Shown here one piece after another: positions 28,344-38,208 of a DNA stretch of 64,000 nt (positions within the stretch are counted from its first letter, which is position 1; every line of letters starts with the position of its first letter). The stretch spans positions 1 through 64,000 of the forward strand of contig NZ_CAKMLL010000099.1 of the NCBI RefSeq assembly GCF_927797785.1. Reading direction: 5' to 3'. Origin of the DNA: Candidatus Nitrotoga sp. BS. Lineage in GTDB: Bacteria > Pseudomonadota > Gammaproteobacteria > Burkholderiales > Gallionellaceae. The position numbers and the translations under genes were made by a program. The notes under the pieces are model-generated. The model worked only from the letters and a program-made list of their open reading frames with translations, made no database searches and was not told where the DNA came from.

Positions 28344-30008
28344 CTATGGGATAGCTGACCTTTGTGCAATTTGTTCGATGCGCTGATACAAGCGGAAAGG
28401 TTCCGATTTAACCCCCTTGCGGTTGCCTTCCCATAACATGATCCAAGTTGTTTCGCCTTCGACTAACTTGGCGGCACGTTCTCCTTGCACCAGCAGTAGA
28501 TCGCAAACGAGTAGTGTTTGAGTGTGCGTAGTGATATTTCCCAAGTATTGCAACATGGCGCGTTGGGTAGCGCCTACATCCAGGCTCGCAATGCAGCCAT
28601 GATGTAGGGGCATGGCCTGCTTAAGAGAAGCGACCATGCCGCGATAGCTCTTGCCGTTGTCCAGCCATGGTAGCCATAGCGTCATGGCAAGCACCCACAA
28701 CAGAGTCACTCCGCCGGCCCAGTTAAGCACAGCACGGCGCATGGAGCGTCCAACGCGCCACACCAGTAGCACCCATAACACAGTGAAAGTCACTGCAACC
28801 CAGAATGTTGTAGCATGGAACGCTGGTTCGAAACCAGGCTGATAATCTTTCAGCCAACGCGTGATCTTGGCATGATTATCCTGTAGCAGCCCAGCCCAGC
28901 CCCACCACATCAAGATGGCGACAAAACCGAACATCATGATGCCAAACCAATCTAGCGCGTTGGCTGCCCCCCGGCGCAGGGTGGAAAGGGCTGCAGTAGC
29001 AAGCAAAGCTAGCGGCAGCAATATGGGTAACGCGAACACTTCCTTGATATTGGGCACCACACTCAGCGTAAGCAACATCACAAAGAAACACACCAGCAAC
29101 AGCTGGAACTCTGTTTCATGCAGCACTCTTCCTCGCGCCTCCCAAACTGCCCAAGCAGCCAATGGCAAAGCAGGCCAAGCAAACCAAGGCAATATCTTTA
29201 CGTAATATAACGCCTCTGCATAATCGCCACGTTGAATATAATCAAACCAATGGCCGATATTAAGCGTCCACACCCATTCCATAAATAGCTCTGGTGATCG
29301 TTGGTACAACAAGAAAGGCCAAACGGTTAACCAAGGCAATGCAAACAGTAGTGCGATGCCCAAGCTGGAAAAGAAGGGGCGCATTCGCCATGTACGGAAC
29401 AACAGTAGCGCGGCACTGATAAGCACGAATAGCGTGGGAGCGATAAAACCCTTGGCCATAAAACCGATGCCAATGCCATTGCCAATGAGCATGCCTGCCA
29501 ATAGAATACGGCGCATGCTTAATGTGTAGCCGTATATCATCATGGCGCAGCCAGTGAGTAAAGCAAGATCGGTTATAAGCTCATGTGACCGTACCAACAT
29601 ACCGAGGCACCCGATCAGAATGATCGCCGCACTCCAACCGCGGCCTCTCCCGAATAATTCGCGTCCAGACAGCCCTACAAACAACAGCGTAAAAGCAGTA
29701 TAAAAACCGCTTGCGAGACGCGCGCCATCATGTAGCTCCAGCAAAGGGGAAAATAGCTTGGCGAAAAACGCGGCAGTCACATAAAACAGCGGCGGCTTGT
29801 CCATATGGGGTTCGCCAGCCAAGGTGGGGACTAGCCAGTCGCCACTTTGCAGGATGTGATAGACCAATCCGAAACTATAGGCATCGCTTGAGTGCCACGG
29901 GCCATGCCCTACCAGCCCTGTGCCTAACCACACCGCACACAGTAGTGCCAGCAACCAAGCTTTGGCTTTCGTAATCGGGTGTTCTTGTGTGGGAGGATAG
30001 GAATACAT
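28344..30008 (-). CDS. ArnT-like glycosyltransferase (GT39/PMT family), polytopic
   Basis: 554 residues with about 11-12 membrane segments. The N-terminal region has the GT-C signature (LVGHGPWHSSDAYSFGLVYHI with acidic residue, then GDWLVPTLAGEPHMDKPPL) typical of ArnT/PMT enzymes, which transfer sugars from polyprenyl-phosphate donors to lipid A, proteins or glycans on the periplasmic side. The C-terminal domain is soluble (HHGCIASLDVG). It stands alone, without the arn genes, so aminoarabinose transfer is not implied. Substrate unknown. Confidence 0.85.
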   Translation of the reverse strand: MYSYPPTQEHPITKAKAWLLALLCAVWLGTGLVGHGPWHSSDAYSFGLVYHILQSGDWLVPTLAGEPHMDKPPLFYVTAAFFAKLFSPLLELHDGARLASGFYTAFTLLFVGLSGRELFGRGRGWSAAIILIGCLGMLVRSHELITDLALLTGCAMMIYGYTLSMRRILLAGMLIGNGIGIGFMAKGFIAPTLFVLISAALLLFRTWRMRPFFSSLGIALLFALPWLTVWPFLLYQRSPELFMEWVWTLNIGHWFDYIQRGDYAEALYYVKILPWFAWPALPLAAWAVWEARGRVLHETEFQLLLVCFFVMLLTLSVVPNIKEVFALPILLPLALLATAALSTLRRGAANALDWFGIMMFGFVAILMWWGWAGLLQDNHAKITRWLKDYQPGFEPAFHATTFWVAVTFTVLWVLLVWRVGRSMRRAVLNWAGGVTLLWVLAMTLWLPWLDNGKSYRGMVASLKQAMPLHHGCIASLDVGATQRAMLQYLGNITTHTQTLLVCDLLLVQGERAAKLVEGETTWIMLWEGNRKGVKSEPFRLYQRIEQIAQRSAIP

Positions 30009-30102
30009 GAGATGACGCGCTTATTCCAAGGCTTTGATGCGTTGCCAAGGTGTAAGCTTGTAAAGGATTAGGGAAAGCCCTACCCTGCTTAAAATTAGAA
30101 AC

Positions 30103-30125
30103 AAAAAAAGGCAGCGTCCGCTGCC
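30103..30125 (-). terminator. Intrinsic terminator of rpmE
   Basis: Read on the minus strand: a GGCAGCG/CGCTGCC hairpin (30110-30125) followed directly by seven T (30109-30103). It lies 30 nt beyond the rpmE stop, in the right position and orientation. Confidence 0.85.
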
Positions 30126-30154
30126 TTTCACTTGTTGCTTATCTTTTAATTTCA

Positions 30155-30376
30155 TTATGGTGCAGATTTTTCACCAGGCTTGGCATATTTTTGACGGAAC
30201 CTCTCCACTCGACCAGCGGTATCCACGATTTTTTGCGTACCAGTATAGAATGGGTGGCAGTCCGAGCAGACTTCTATATGCAGCGGTTTACCCATAGTAG
30301 AGTTGGTTTTGAAGGTATTGCCACAACTGCAAGTAACTGCGATCTCATCGTATTGAGGATGAATGTCGGCTTTCAT
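30155..30376 (-). CDS. rpmE: 50S ribosomal protein L31 (zinc-binding form)
   Basis: 73 residues, normal for L31. It has the four-cysteine zinc set: CSC at about residues 16-18 and CSDC at about 37-40, followed by HPFYTG, which marks the zinc-containing C+ paralogue. In many bacteria a zinc-free copy (ykgM type) is induced under zinc starvation; none is visible here. The start at 30376 is preferred because MKADIHP is the family start and AAGGAAG lies upstream; the frame is open to 30439. Intrinsic terminator downstream. Confidence 0.97.
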   Translation of the reverse strand: MKADIHPQYDEIAVTCSCGNTFKTNSTMGKPLHIEVCSDCHPFYTGTQKIVDTAGRVERFRQKYAKPGEKSAP

Positions 30377-30577
30377 TTTGGCTTCCTTAAAACATGAAAA
30401 TAATATTGAGAATTTAAAAAACCTACTTATTGAGAGCATGAAAAATTACAACAATATGTGCTAATGCACATATTTAAGGGCTCGGATTATCCCTGAAAGG
30501 AACCACCCACGCAACTTTATGTTACATCATTTGCCGTCCACCCCTGTATTCCAGTATAGTTCTACTTGCCGTTTAAA

Positions 30578-30757
30578 CCAATGGAAGAATATGCTGCCTA
30601 GTATACAGTAAGTACAGGCACATTGCCGAAGACGCAACACCCGTAATCGCTCAGGCTCAAGAACTATTGGCACAGGCAAATCTGGAGAGTGCTGTTAACG
30701 CAGCCACCGAAGGGGCACACGGATTTATTCGTAATCTCTCAGGTAAAGAGGACAGAT
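30578..30757 (+). ncRNA. Tandem glycine riboswitch
   Basis: Two glycine aptamers in series before gcvT. Aptamer 1 spans about 30578-30670, closed by CCAAT (30578-30582) and ATTGG (30666-30670), with the core GCCGAAGACGCAA and CGCTCAGGCTCAAGAAC. Aptamer 2 spans 30680-30757, closed by ATCTG and CAGAT, with GGAGAG, CCACCGAAGGGGCA and CTCTCAGGTAAAGAGGACAG, very close to the family consensus. Tandem glycine riboswitches commonly turn on glycine cleavage genes when glycine is abundant. The terminator that follows is the likely expression platform. Confidence 0.92.
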
Positions 30758-30759
30758 GG

Positions 30760-30790
30760 GGCGAGGCAGATATTTTGCCTCGCCTTTTTT
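30760..30790 (+). terminator. Riboswitch-controlled intrinsic terminator upstream of gcvT
   Basis: Nine-bp perfect stem GGCGAGGCA / TGCCTCGCC (30760-30768 with 30776-30784) and a run of six T, placed 3 nt after aptamer 2 and 20 nt before the gcvT ATG. This position makes it the expression platform: without glycine it should form and stop transcription; with glycine read-through is expected. The switching helix was not mapped. Confidence 0.88.
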
Positions 30791-30810
30791 ATTTTTTTGA
30801 AAGATTACTC

Positions 30811-31893
30811 ATGACACTCAAACATACTCCTCTGAATGCAGCACACTGCGCAATGGGCGCGAAAATGGTCGATTTCGGCGGCTGGGATATGCCGTTACAT
30901 TACGGTTCACAACTTGACGAACATCATCAAGTACGTCGCGATGCCGGCATGTTTGATGTCTCGCACATGCGTGTGCTTGATATGAGAGGCGACGGGGTGC
31001 GCGACTTCTTACGTTATCTGTTGGCAAACAACGTGGATAAACTGCAATCTTCTGGGAAAGCGCTGTATTCCTGTCTGTTGCGTCCGGATGGTGGTGTGAT
31101 CGACGATCTCATCGTATATTTTATGAGTGAGTCGTGGTTTCGCATCGTAGTGAATGCGGGCACAGCGGATAATGATATAGCGTGGATGATCGAACAGGCT
31201 GCTGTCCGCGCACCTAAATTGCAGATCTCGTCACGCGATGATCTGGCAATGATAGCTGTGCAAGGACCAAATGCACCGGCAAAGCTATGGTTGGCTCTGC
31301 CCGGATCACAGAAATTGGCGGAAGGGCTCAAGCCCTTCAATGCCGTAGAGTGGGATTCGATGTTTATCGCCCGAACTGGTTATACTGGTGAAGATGGCTT
31401 CGAGATCATACTGCCAGCCACAGCTGCCCCCTCATTCTGGCAGACACTGAATGACGTGGGAGTGAAGCCTATCGGGCTAGGCGCGCGTGACACATTGCGT
31501 CTGGAAGCAGGTATGAATCTGTACGGGCACGACATGGATGAGACCATAAATCCGCTAGAAGCCGGACTGGCGTGGACAGTAGACTTAGTGAGTGAACGCG
31601 ACTTCATAGGTAAAGCCGCACTCGTCACCAAGCCTAAAACTCGAAAATTAATCGGCCTTGTCTTGCAGGATCGCGGAGTGCTGCGTGATCACCAAGTAGT
31701 AAAAAGCAGCCATGGAGATGGTGAAATTACCAGCGGCAGTTTTTCGCCCACGCTGAATCAGTCAATTGCCTTGGCACGCGTACCCTCCGCGGTGCAAATA
31801 GGCGACATGGTGCAAGTGGCAATTCGCGATAAAATGCTGGCGGCTAAGGTAGTGAAATACCCATTCGTACGTAATGGCAAAGGCCTAATCTAA
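30811..31893 (+). CDS. gcvT: Aminomethyltransferase, glycine cleavage T protein
   Basis: 360 residues. T protein moves the aminomethyl carbon from lipoyl-H protein to tetrahydrofolate, releasing ammonia. Motifs seen: [20 protein letters not shown] at the N-terminus, [17 protein letters not shown], and [19 protein letters not shown]. The start at 30811 fits family length; the frame extends upstream to 30667, but that stretch is riboswitch and terminator. First gene of gcvT-gcvH-gcvP; base composition agrees with the window average. Confidence 0.97.
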   Translation: MTLKHTPLNAAHCAMGAKMVDFGGWDMPLHYGSQLDEHHQVRRDAGMFDVSHMRVLDMRGDGVRDFLRYLLANNVDKLQSSGKALYSCLLRPDGGVIDDLIVYFMSESWFRIVVNAGTADNDIAWMIEQAAVRAPKLQISSRDDLAMIAVQGPNAPAKLWLALPGSQKLAEGLKPFNAVEWDSMFIARTGYTGEDGFEIILPATAAPSFWQTLNDVGVKPIGLGARDTLRLEAGMNLYGHDMDETINPLEAGLAWTVDLVSERDFIGKAALVTKPKTRKLIGLVLQDRGVLRDHQVVKSSHGDGEITSGSFSPTLNQSIALARVPSAVQIGDMVQVAIRDKMLAAKVVKYPFVRNGKGLI

Positions 31894-31918
31894 TTTTTTC
31901 TTTTTTAAGGATATAACC

Positions 31919-32320
31919 ATGAGCAATTTAGACAATCTGCCAGGCAACCTGAAGTACACAACATCCCATGAGTGGATCAACAAAGAGACCGACGGTACGA
32001 TCGCAATCGGCATTACCCAACATGCACAGGAACTGCTGGGTGACATGGTGTTCGTGGAAAGTCCAGCGGTTGGCCGTCAACTTAAGGCCAAGGAAGAATG
32101 TGCAGTAGCAGAGTCGGTGAAGGCTGCGGCTGACATATATGCACCGGTTACCGGTGTAGTGGTAGCGATTAACTCTGAGCTCGGCGATACGCCAGAAAAG
32201 ATCAATACTGATCCTTATTCCGCTTGGATATTCAAAATGAAGCCAGATAATGCCGCCGATGTAGACGCATTAATGGATGCTGCAGCGTATCAGACGCTAG
32301 TCGATAGTGAAGCACATTAA
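31919..32320 (+). CDS. gcvH: Glycine cleavage system H protein
   Basis: 133-residue lipoyl carrier that shuttles the aminomethyl group between P, T and L proteins. The lipoylation lysine is K68 in AESVKAA; HEWI near residue 17 and GDMVFVESP near 41 are family marks. AAGGATAT upstream of the ATG is the ribosome site. Between gcvT and gcvP, with base composition like gcvT and unlike gcvP. Confidence 0.97.
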   Translation: MSNLDNLPGNLKYTTSHEWINKETDGTIAIGITQHAQELLGDMVFVESPAVGRQLKAKEECAVAESVKAAADIYAPVTGVVVAINSELGDTPEKINTDPYSAWIFKMKPDNAADVDALMDAAAYQTLVDSEAH

Positions 32321-32391
32321 AACGCTGTAGATGAATACATAATTCCCATTTCTAATACTTGTTTACACTCCTTAAAATTATAAAACCAGCA

Positions 32392-35262
32392 ATGATTACA
32401 ACCGATAAATTTGTAAACCGTCATAACGGTCCGCGCGAAAATGATGTTAAAGCTATGCTAGAAATCATTGGTGCAGGCTCTGTGGATGAATTAATTGATC
32501 ACACAATTCCTGCCGCAATCCGCTTAAAAAAGCCTTTGAATTTACCAGATGGACTGACTGAATATCAGTACCATAAGCATTTACGTGGCGTTGCTGCTAA
32601 AAATAAAGTTTTTAAAACCTATATCGGCTTAGGTTATTACAACACGATAGTTCCGCCTGTCGTCCAGAGAAATGTTTTAGAAAATCCAGGTTGGTACACC
32701 GCTTACACTCCTTATCAGGCTGAAATTTCGCAAGGTCGTCTGGAGGCTTTGTTGAATTTCCAAACCATGATTATGGATTTAACAGGAATGGGAATTACAA
32801 ATGCATCATTGTTGGATGAATCCACTGCAGCAGCTGAAGCAATGGCAATGTTATTCAATAATCGCGGGCGCGAAGCAATTGAAAATGGAGCGAACAAGTT
32901 TTTCGTTTCTAACGAATGTTATCCGCAAACTATCGATTTATTAAAAACACGTTCAACTCCAATGGGAATTGAATTAGTGGTTGGAGACTTTAAAACTGGA
33001 ACGTTAGATAGCAGTATTTACGGCGCATTGCTTCAATATCCAAGTGTTGATGGCAAAGTTCACGATTACGCAGACTTTGTAAAACGAGCAAAAGCAAATG
33101 GAACCACCATTGCTGTAGCAGCCGACATATTAAGTTTAGTATTACTAACCCCTCCAGGCGAATGGGGAGCAGATGTTGTTGTTGGCTCCACACAGCGCTT
33201 TGGTGTCCCAATGGGGTACGGTGGCCCGCACGCCGCTTATTTTGCTTGCCGTGAAGAATATAAACGATCCATTCCAGGCCGCATCATTGGTGTTTCGATT
33301 GATGCAGATGGAAATCAAGCATTACGTATGGCCTTACAAACGCGCGAGCAGCATATTCGTAGAGATAAAGCCACCTCCAATATATGCACCGCACAAGCAT
33401 TATTAGCCATTATGGCGAGTATGTATGCGGTATACCACGGTCCGGAAGGCCTCAAAGGAATTGCTCAGCAGGTACATAGTACTGCTATAGCATTGGCAAC
33501 TGAGTTAAAAAATTTAGGCTATGCTATTGAAGATGGTGTTTATTTCGATACCATTAAAATCAATGGAACAGACAATGCAAAAATTAAACAATTAGCTGAA
33601 ACAGCACAAATTAATTTCCGTTATTCGGATGATGCAATTACTATTTCTGTTGATCAAACTACCGATGCCGATGACTTGAATGCAGTTATTAATGTATTCG
33701 CACAAGCAGTTGGAAAAACCGCTACTAGAATTACTGTAGAACAGATTTTTAATCAAGAATTTTTAATCAATAGCCGTCAATCCTTAATTCTCCAACATCC
33801 TGTATTTAATATTTATCATTCTGAATCTGAGATGATGCGTTATATCAAGCGACTGGAAAATAAGGATTTGTCTTTGACGCATTCAATGATTTCATTAGGC
33901 TCTTGTACTATGAAATTAAATGCCGCATCCGAATTAATTCCGATTACATGGCCTGAATTTGCACATATCCACCCCTTTGTACCCGTTGAACAAGCCGCGG
34001 GTTACCATGAAATCATCGATGATCTGGATAAATCATTAAGTGAAATTACCGGTTTCGAAAAAATGAGTTTTCAGCCCAACAGTGGCGCTCAGGGTGAATA
34101 TGCCGGATTATTGGTCATTCAGGCATACCATCAATCACGTGGCGATGCGCACAGAAATATTGCATTGATTCCTACATCGGCACATGGCACCAATCCTGCC
34201 AGTGCTGCAATGTGTGGCTTAAGAATAGTATTAGTTAAATGTGACAAAGTAGGAAATATTGATGTCAACGAATTGCGTGAAAAAGCAGTTCAGCATAAAG
34301 ATAATCTGGCATGTTTAATGATTACATACCCCAGTACGCATGGTGTTTACGAAGAAAGTATTATCGAGATTACCAACATCATTCATGAAAACGGCGGACA
34401 AGTTTATATGGATGGCGCCAATATGAATGCACAAGTAGGCTTAACCAGCCCGGGAAATATTGGCGCGGATGTTTGCCACTTGAATTTACATAAAACTTTT
34501 GCAATTCCTCACGGTGGTGGTGGCCCAGGCATGGGGCCAATTGGCGTTGCAAAACACCTGGCTCCTTTTTTACCTTCACATCCAGTAGTCAAAACTGGAG
34601 GAGAAAATGGTATCCACGCCGTATCCGCAGCGCCTTACGGCAGTGCTTTAATTTTATTGATTTCTTATGGATATATAAAAATGTTAGGCCGTGATGGCGT
34701 TACAGAAGCAACACGCATCGCAATTTTAAATGCCAACTATATTAAAGAGTCATTAAAAAATTATTTCCCTACCTTATATAGTGGTGCCAATGGACGTTGC
34801 GCGCACGAAATGATTTTAGCTTGTGTTACGTTTAAAAAAGAAGCTGGAATAGAAGTAGGGGACATTGCAAAACGATTAATGGATTATGGATATCATGCAC
34901 CGACAGTTTCATTTCCAGTAGCCGATACATTAATGATTGAGCCAACAGAAAGTGAATCAAAGGAAGAATTGGATCGTTTTTGCTCTGCTATGATTTCTAT
35001 ACGTAAAGAAATTGACGAAATAACTTCAGGCAAAGCGGATAAAGAAGATAACGTAATTAAAAATGCACCGCATACGGCTAAAGCAGTTCTCACGAACAAT
35101 TGGAAACACAGCTATTCGCGCGAAAAAGCAGTCTATCCATTAAAGTGGGTTCAAGACAATAAATTCTGGCCAAGTGTCGCCCGTGTAGACAATGTCCATG
35201 GTGATAAAAACCTGATTTGTAGTTGTCCGCCAATACAATCATATGAAGATGATACACTGTGA
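32392..35262 (+). CDS. gcvP: Glycine dehydrogenase (decarboxylating), full-length P protein
   Basis: 956-residue PLP enzyme that decarboxylates glycine and loads the remainder on lipoyl-H protein. Single-chain type: N half with YIGLGYYNT and [20 protein letters not shown] half with the PLP lysine K701 in [20 protein letters not shown] 32392 ([16 protein letters not shown]) is the homologous start; the frame is open to 32359. Codon use is AT-rich (TTA Leu, GAA, AAA), clearly unlike gcvT and gcvH, and the sequence strongly resembles Bacteroidota P proteins as I remember them, for example at the start and in [13 protein letters not shown] near the end. Horizontal replacement of this one gene is likely. 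Confidence 0.96.
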   Translation: MITTDKFVNRHNGPRENDVKAMLEIIGAGSVDELIDHTIPAAIRLKKPLNLPDGLTEYQYHKHLRGVAAKNKVFKTYIGLGYYNTIVPPVVQRNVLENPGWYTAYTPYQAEISQGRLEALLNFQTMIMDLTGMGITNASLLDESTAAAEAMAMLFNNRGREAIENGANKFFVSNECYPQTIDLLKTRSTPMGIELVVGDFKTGTLDSSIYGALLQYPSVDGKVHDYADFVKRAKANGTTIAVAADILSLVLLTPPGEWGADVVVGSTQRFGVPMGYGGPHAAYFACREEYKRSIPGRIIGVSIDADGNQALRMALQTREQHIRRDKATSNICTAQALLAIMASMYAVYHGPEGLKGIAQQVHSTAIALATELKNLGYAIEDGVYFDTIKINGTDNAKIKQLAETAQINFRYSDDAITISVDQTTDADDLNAVINVFAQAVGKTATRITVEQIFNQEFLINSRQSLILQHPVFNIYHSESEMMRYIKRLENKDLSLTHSMISLGSCTMKLNAASELIPITWPEFAHIHPFVPVEQAAGYHEIIDDLDKSLSEITGFEKMSFQPNSGAQGEYAGLLVIQAYHQSRGDAHRNIALIPTSAHGTNPASAAMCGLRIVLVKCDKVGNIDVNELREKAVQHKDNLACLMITYPSTHGVYEESIIEITNIIHENGGQVYMDGANMNAQVGLTSPGNIGADVCHLNLHKTFAIPHGGGGPGMGPIGVAKHLAPFLPSHPVVKTGGENGIHAVSAAPYGSALILLISYGYIKMLGRDGVTEATRIAILNANYIKESLKNYFPTLYSGANGRCAHEMILACVTFKKEAGIEVGDIAKRLMDYGYHAPTVSFPVADTLMIEPTESESKEELDRFCSAMISIRKEIDEITSGKADKEDNVIKNAPHTAKAVLTNNWKHSYSREKAVYPLKWVQDNKFWPSVARVDNVHGDKNLICSCPPIQSYEDDTL

Positions 35263-35289
35263 CACGCCTTAAAAAATGAGAGAGCAATC

Positions 35290-35817
35290 ATGACTAATGA
35301 AACTTCAAATAACTCTGCAGTTACCTTGAATGGTTCGCCCATTACTTTGTTCGGCACCTTCCCAACCGTTGGTCAAACAGCCCCTGAATTCGCACTAGTG
35401 GATAAAGACCTGAAAGATGTGGCGTTAAAAGACTTTGCTGGTAAGCGCAAGGTTCTTAATATTGTGCCTAGTTTGGATACCGCCGTGTGCGCCACCTCTA
35501 CGCGCAAATTCAACGAGGAGGCAAGCAAACTTGACAACACAGTGGTGCTGGTAATTTCCGCCGATTTACCATTTGCCATGAGTCGCTTTTGCGTGGCTGA
35601 AGGATTAGACAATGTCACCACGCTGTCTTTGATGCGCGGGCGAGATTTCATGCGAAACTATGGCGTAAAGATTGCTGATTCTATATTACGTGGCTTAACC
35701 GCACGAGCTGTGCTGGTACTGGATGAAAATAACCAAGTGTTGCACGCCGAACTAGTGGACGACATCACGCACGAACCTGACTATCAAGCTGCATTAAACA
35801 CACTAACGCAGCAATAA
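35290..35817 (+). CDS. tpx: Thiol peroxidase Tpx
   Basis: 175-residue atypical two-cysteine peroxiredoxin that reduces lipid and other hydroperoxides with thioredoxin. Peroxidatic C67 lies in [15 protein letters not shown], resolving C101 in SRFCVAEG. The N-terminal [10 protein letters not shown] is typical. Length is normal. It follows gcvP by 27 nt on the same strand but returns to the usual base composition of the window. Confidence 0.96.
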   Translation: MTNETSNNSAVTLNGSPITLFGTFPTVGQTAPEFALVDKDLKDVALKDFAGKRKVLNIVPSLDTAVCATSTRKFNEEASKLDNTVVLVISADLPFAMSRFCVAEGLDNVTTLSLMRGRDFMRNYGVKIADSILRGLTARAVLVLDENNQVLHAELVDDITHEPDYQAALNTLTQQ

Positions 35818-36037
35818 TACAACAAAGTTATAATCAAGCTTTTCAGCCAAAACGGGGGGAATGGGGGTAGGCATAAAGTACTCGCCCTCCCAACCACGCT
35901 CTTCTCATCCACTGCAATCTGACACACATTCCACTCGGCGGTATAAAAGTGATCTGTATGCTAATACATCCTGTTGCGCCGTGAAAAACATATTTGAGGC
36001 GTATGGCTAAAGGACATCGCTAAATAGAATTAGGGAT

Positions 36038-36745
36038 TCATTGAGAATTGCGTGCTGAAGTGTCGGCTGCTATTTCAGTAGAAGTCGTCCGAGACAGGGT
36101 TGCCTTCCAGCTCTTGGAAAGTGCCGGACACTCGGCCAGCGCGTGCGCAGCTACGTAATCCTCCTTGCGATGAAGCATTATGTTATTTGCGATCGCGACT
36201 GTCCATTCAGGATAAGGACGGTCCACCAATACCAGTGCCGCTCCAGCTTGAATGTTTCCCTCGCGCAGAACACGGAAATACCAGCCTGTCCTACCTGTTC
36301 GCACAACTCGAGCCACAAAGTCCTGAATCCTCCATCGGCGAGACAGCTTCCAGCATGGTTGGCGAGGTTGAGAAATCTGTACCAATGCACCACCAAGTTC
36401 GAAAATATCACCAATGCAGGCCTTCGCCTCTAGTATCCCTGCCACGGTGAAGTTTTCTCCGAATGCGCCATTGGACAGCTCTTTATTATCGAGCTCGTCG
36501 AGCCAAAATGCATAGTGTTCGAAAGGGTAGACGTTAATCGCTTTATCGGATCCACCATGGACTCGAAGATCGGCTTGCCCATCGCCAGTCAAGTTAGTGG
36601 TTCCGGCCCAAATTGGACCAGACACAGGCTCCTTGAAGAAACCGGTTGACCACTCCTGGTCCATGGGGTCTGAGGCACTAGATGTACCCAGTGTTTTAGG
36701 CAGACCAACCTGAATAGTGAGGAGTTTGATACTTGTATTTTCCAT
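36038..36745 (-). CDS. MOSC domain-containing protein (YiiM-like)
   Basis: 235 residues. MOSC core: GQADLRVHGGSDKAINVYP, FGENFTVAG, CIGDIFELGGALVQISQPRQPCWKLSRR with the conserved Cys near residue 131, and a C-terminal helical YiiM-type extension. YiiM relatives are molybdenum-cofactor proteins that reduce N-hydroxylated bases such as 6-hydroxylaminopurine, protecting against mutagenic base analogues. Length and order fit YiiM. Stand-alone gene. Confidence 0.85.
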   Translation of the reverse strand: MENTSIKLLTIQVGLPKTLGTSSASDPMDQEWSTGFFKEPVSGPIWAGTTNLTGDGQADLRVHGGSDKAINVYPFEHYAFWLDELDNKELSNGAFGENFTVAGILEAKACIGDIFELGGALVQISQPRQPCWKLSRRWRIQDFVARVVRTGRTGWYFRVLREGNIQAGAALVLVDRPYPEWTVAIANNIMLHRKEDYVAAHALAECPALSKSWKATLSRTTSTEIAADTSARNSQ

Positions 36746-37612
36746 TAAGAATCTCCTTGTGTGAAAATCAATCGCCGGACTCAGACGTATTGCAACAACC
36801 TGGGGTTATATCAAGCACGTTATCACCATGGCAAGCACTGCGAGTGCCACCACCACGGTCGTCAAGTCAGCCGGAAATTCGAAGGACGAGGCGTCGTCGC
36901 GAATTGTCCTATAGCATCCAGTCTTGCACTGTTAATACTATCAAGATCAAGATGGGCACCGCAATAACGTCATAGCAACAAAAGCCGTAGAAAACGTATT
37001 TATCGTTATCACTGATAGCTAAGCACAACCTGCCGAGTGCTCCCAACTGCGAGTTGGCAAGTGACATCAAGCATGTCAGACAGATGAAGGTTGGTTGTAT
37101 TTGACGGCAGTTACTTGCTCAGTATAGCCGCCGGTGGCGCAAACGTACAAATATGCAGACCAGCTTGGTGGCAGATGCATGCGAATAGCATGGTTCAGGA
37201 GGTCGCCGGCCGAAGCTGAGTCTGACCTTTCATTCGAACCGTGGTGCCAGTATTGCATCCATGAACTCCAAAAACACTGGTTGAATGCAGTATACAAAGG
37301 TTGATGAATCTCAGAAAACTTCTGGTACACTCAATTTATGAATGCACTTGAACGTCGATCAATCTTACCGTGTAGGGATTGGCGAACCTACCCTTGGTTG
37401 ATCTGTCAGGTTGCGGGCGCCCCCCCAAGCATTGCCGACCTGTTGCCTGTACCTATAGGAGCTTAGTACTGCGCCGTGAGGTCAATTCGCCCGGAGAGAT
37501 GTTTTACGAACAACAGAGAAAATGAATCGTTGAATCTGATTCGTTATATCTAATAATCTTTTGCACAAAGCATTAAGCTTAGTACCACTACGTTTCTTTG
37601 CTTCACCCTCGG
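36746..37612. other. Gene-free stretch before hicAB
   Basis: About 870 nt. Short overlapping frames on both strands (36733-36975 and 36761-36967 plus, 37076-37330 minus) show no recognisable family and no ribosome sites. The part next to hicB (about 37500-37612) can be read as an out-of-frame continuation of hicB. No tRNA, terminator or clear promoter seen. Confidence 0.3.
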
Positions 37613-37882
37613 TTATTTCTTCATAGAAAGCCAGTTCGCAATCATCTTGGCAATTACTACCGCATCGGGCGCGACGGTAGGGCGCCCTGCCGCAATGGAG
37701 GGCAAGGGTAGCTGACGACGATCCCCGATATAAAAATCAAGCGCGGTTTCCAGTGCCTCACTGGCATACTCCAGTGCTTCGTCTTTATCATCGCCTTGGG
37801 TAATAGCTTCCGGAACATCGGGAAAAGTCACGACAAATCCGCCTTCCTTGGCAGAAATCAATTCAACTGGGTATTCGAACAA
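37613..37882 (-). CDS. hicB: HicB-family antitoxin, C-terminally shortened
   Basis: 89 residues with the HicB partial RNase-H-like fold: YPVELISAKEGGFVVTFPDVPEAITQGDDKDEAL and LPLPSIAAGRP. Most HicB proteins continue with a DNA-binding domain to about 130 residues; this one stops soon after AKMIAN. In another frame the DNA continues as ELAFYEEITEGEAKK for some 50 codons, resembling a HicB C-terminal helix, so a frameshift may have removed the DNA-binding part. Shorter HicB proteins also exist naturally. AGGAGG is placed correctly before the start, 10 nt after hicA. Confidence 0.8.
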   Translation of the reverse strand: MFEYPVELISAKEGGFVVTFPDVPEAITQGDDKDEALEYASEALETALDFYIGDRRQLPLPSIAAGRPTVAPDAVVIAKMIANWLSMKK

Positions 37883-37892
37883 TATAAACCTC

Positions 37893-38069
37893 CTAATTCA
37901 ACCCTAGCTGTTTCTTAATGTATTCGATAGCATCTATTTTTAGTTCCGTGCCGTGCATCGGCAGAACTGATTGACGGCCATTTAGATGCACCTTGATATG
38001 AGTGCCTTGACCTGGCTGAAATGTAGCGCCTTGCTCTACAAGCCATTGTTTAAATTGATTGCTATCCAT
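37893..38069 (-). CDS. hicA: HicA-family mRNA interferase toxin
   Basis: 58 residues, the usual HicA length, with a double-stranded-RNA-binding-like fold and the catalytic His in GQGTHIKVHLNG (residue about 24). HicA cleaves mRNA and is neutralised by HicB. The start at 38069 (MDSNQFKQWL) is preferred; the longer frame to 38126 has no homology. Toxin-first order and 10-nt gap to hicB are standard. The left end of an IS1595-family element lies 139 nt upstream. Confidence 0.88.
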   Translation of the reverse strand: MDSNQFKQWLVEQGATFQPGQGTHIKVHLNGRQSVLPMHGTELKIDAIEYIKKQLGLN

Positions 38070-38208
38070 TTTTTGAATATAACAGAAATACTTCTGGCGG
38101 TCAAATTGACCGAACGAAATGAACAAAAACGCCGACGTTTGAGATAGCTAGACAGATTTTAAATAAATCCATATAGCTATTGTTTTACATGGATTCGCTT
38201 GGGGTGAA

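Noticed and set aside
28022-28354. A 110-codon frame before the ArnT-like gene
   Set aside because: No homology and it overlaps the gene end on the opposite strand; composition looks random.
30667-30810. Upstream extension of the gcvT reading frame
   Set aside because: This stretch is the second glycine aptamer and a terminator.
37076-37330. An 84-codon minus-strand frame in the spacer before hicAB
   Set aside because: No recognisable family and no ribosome site.
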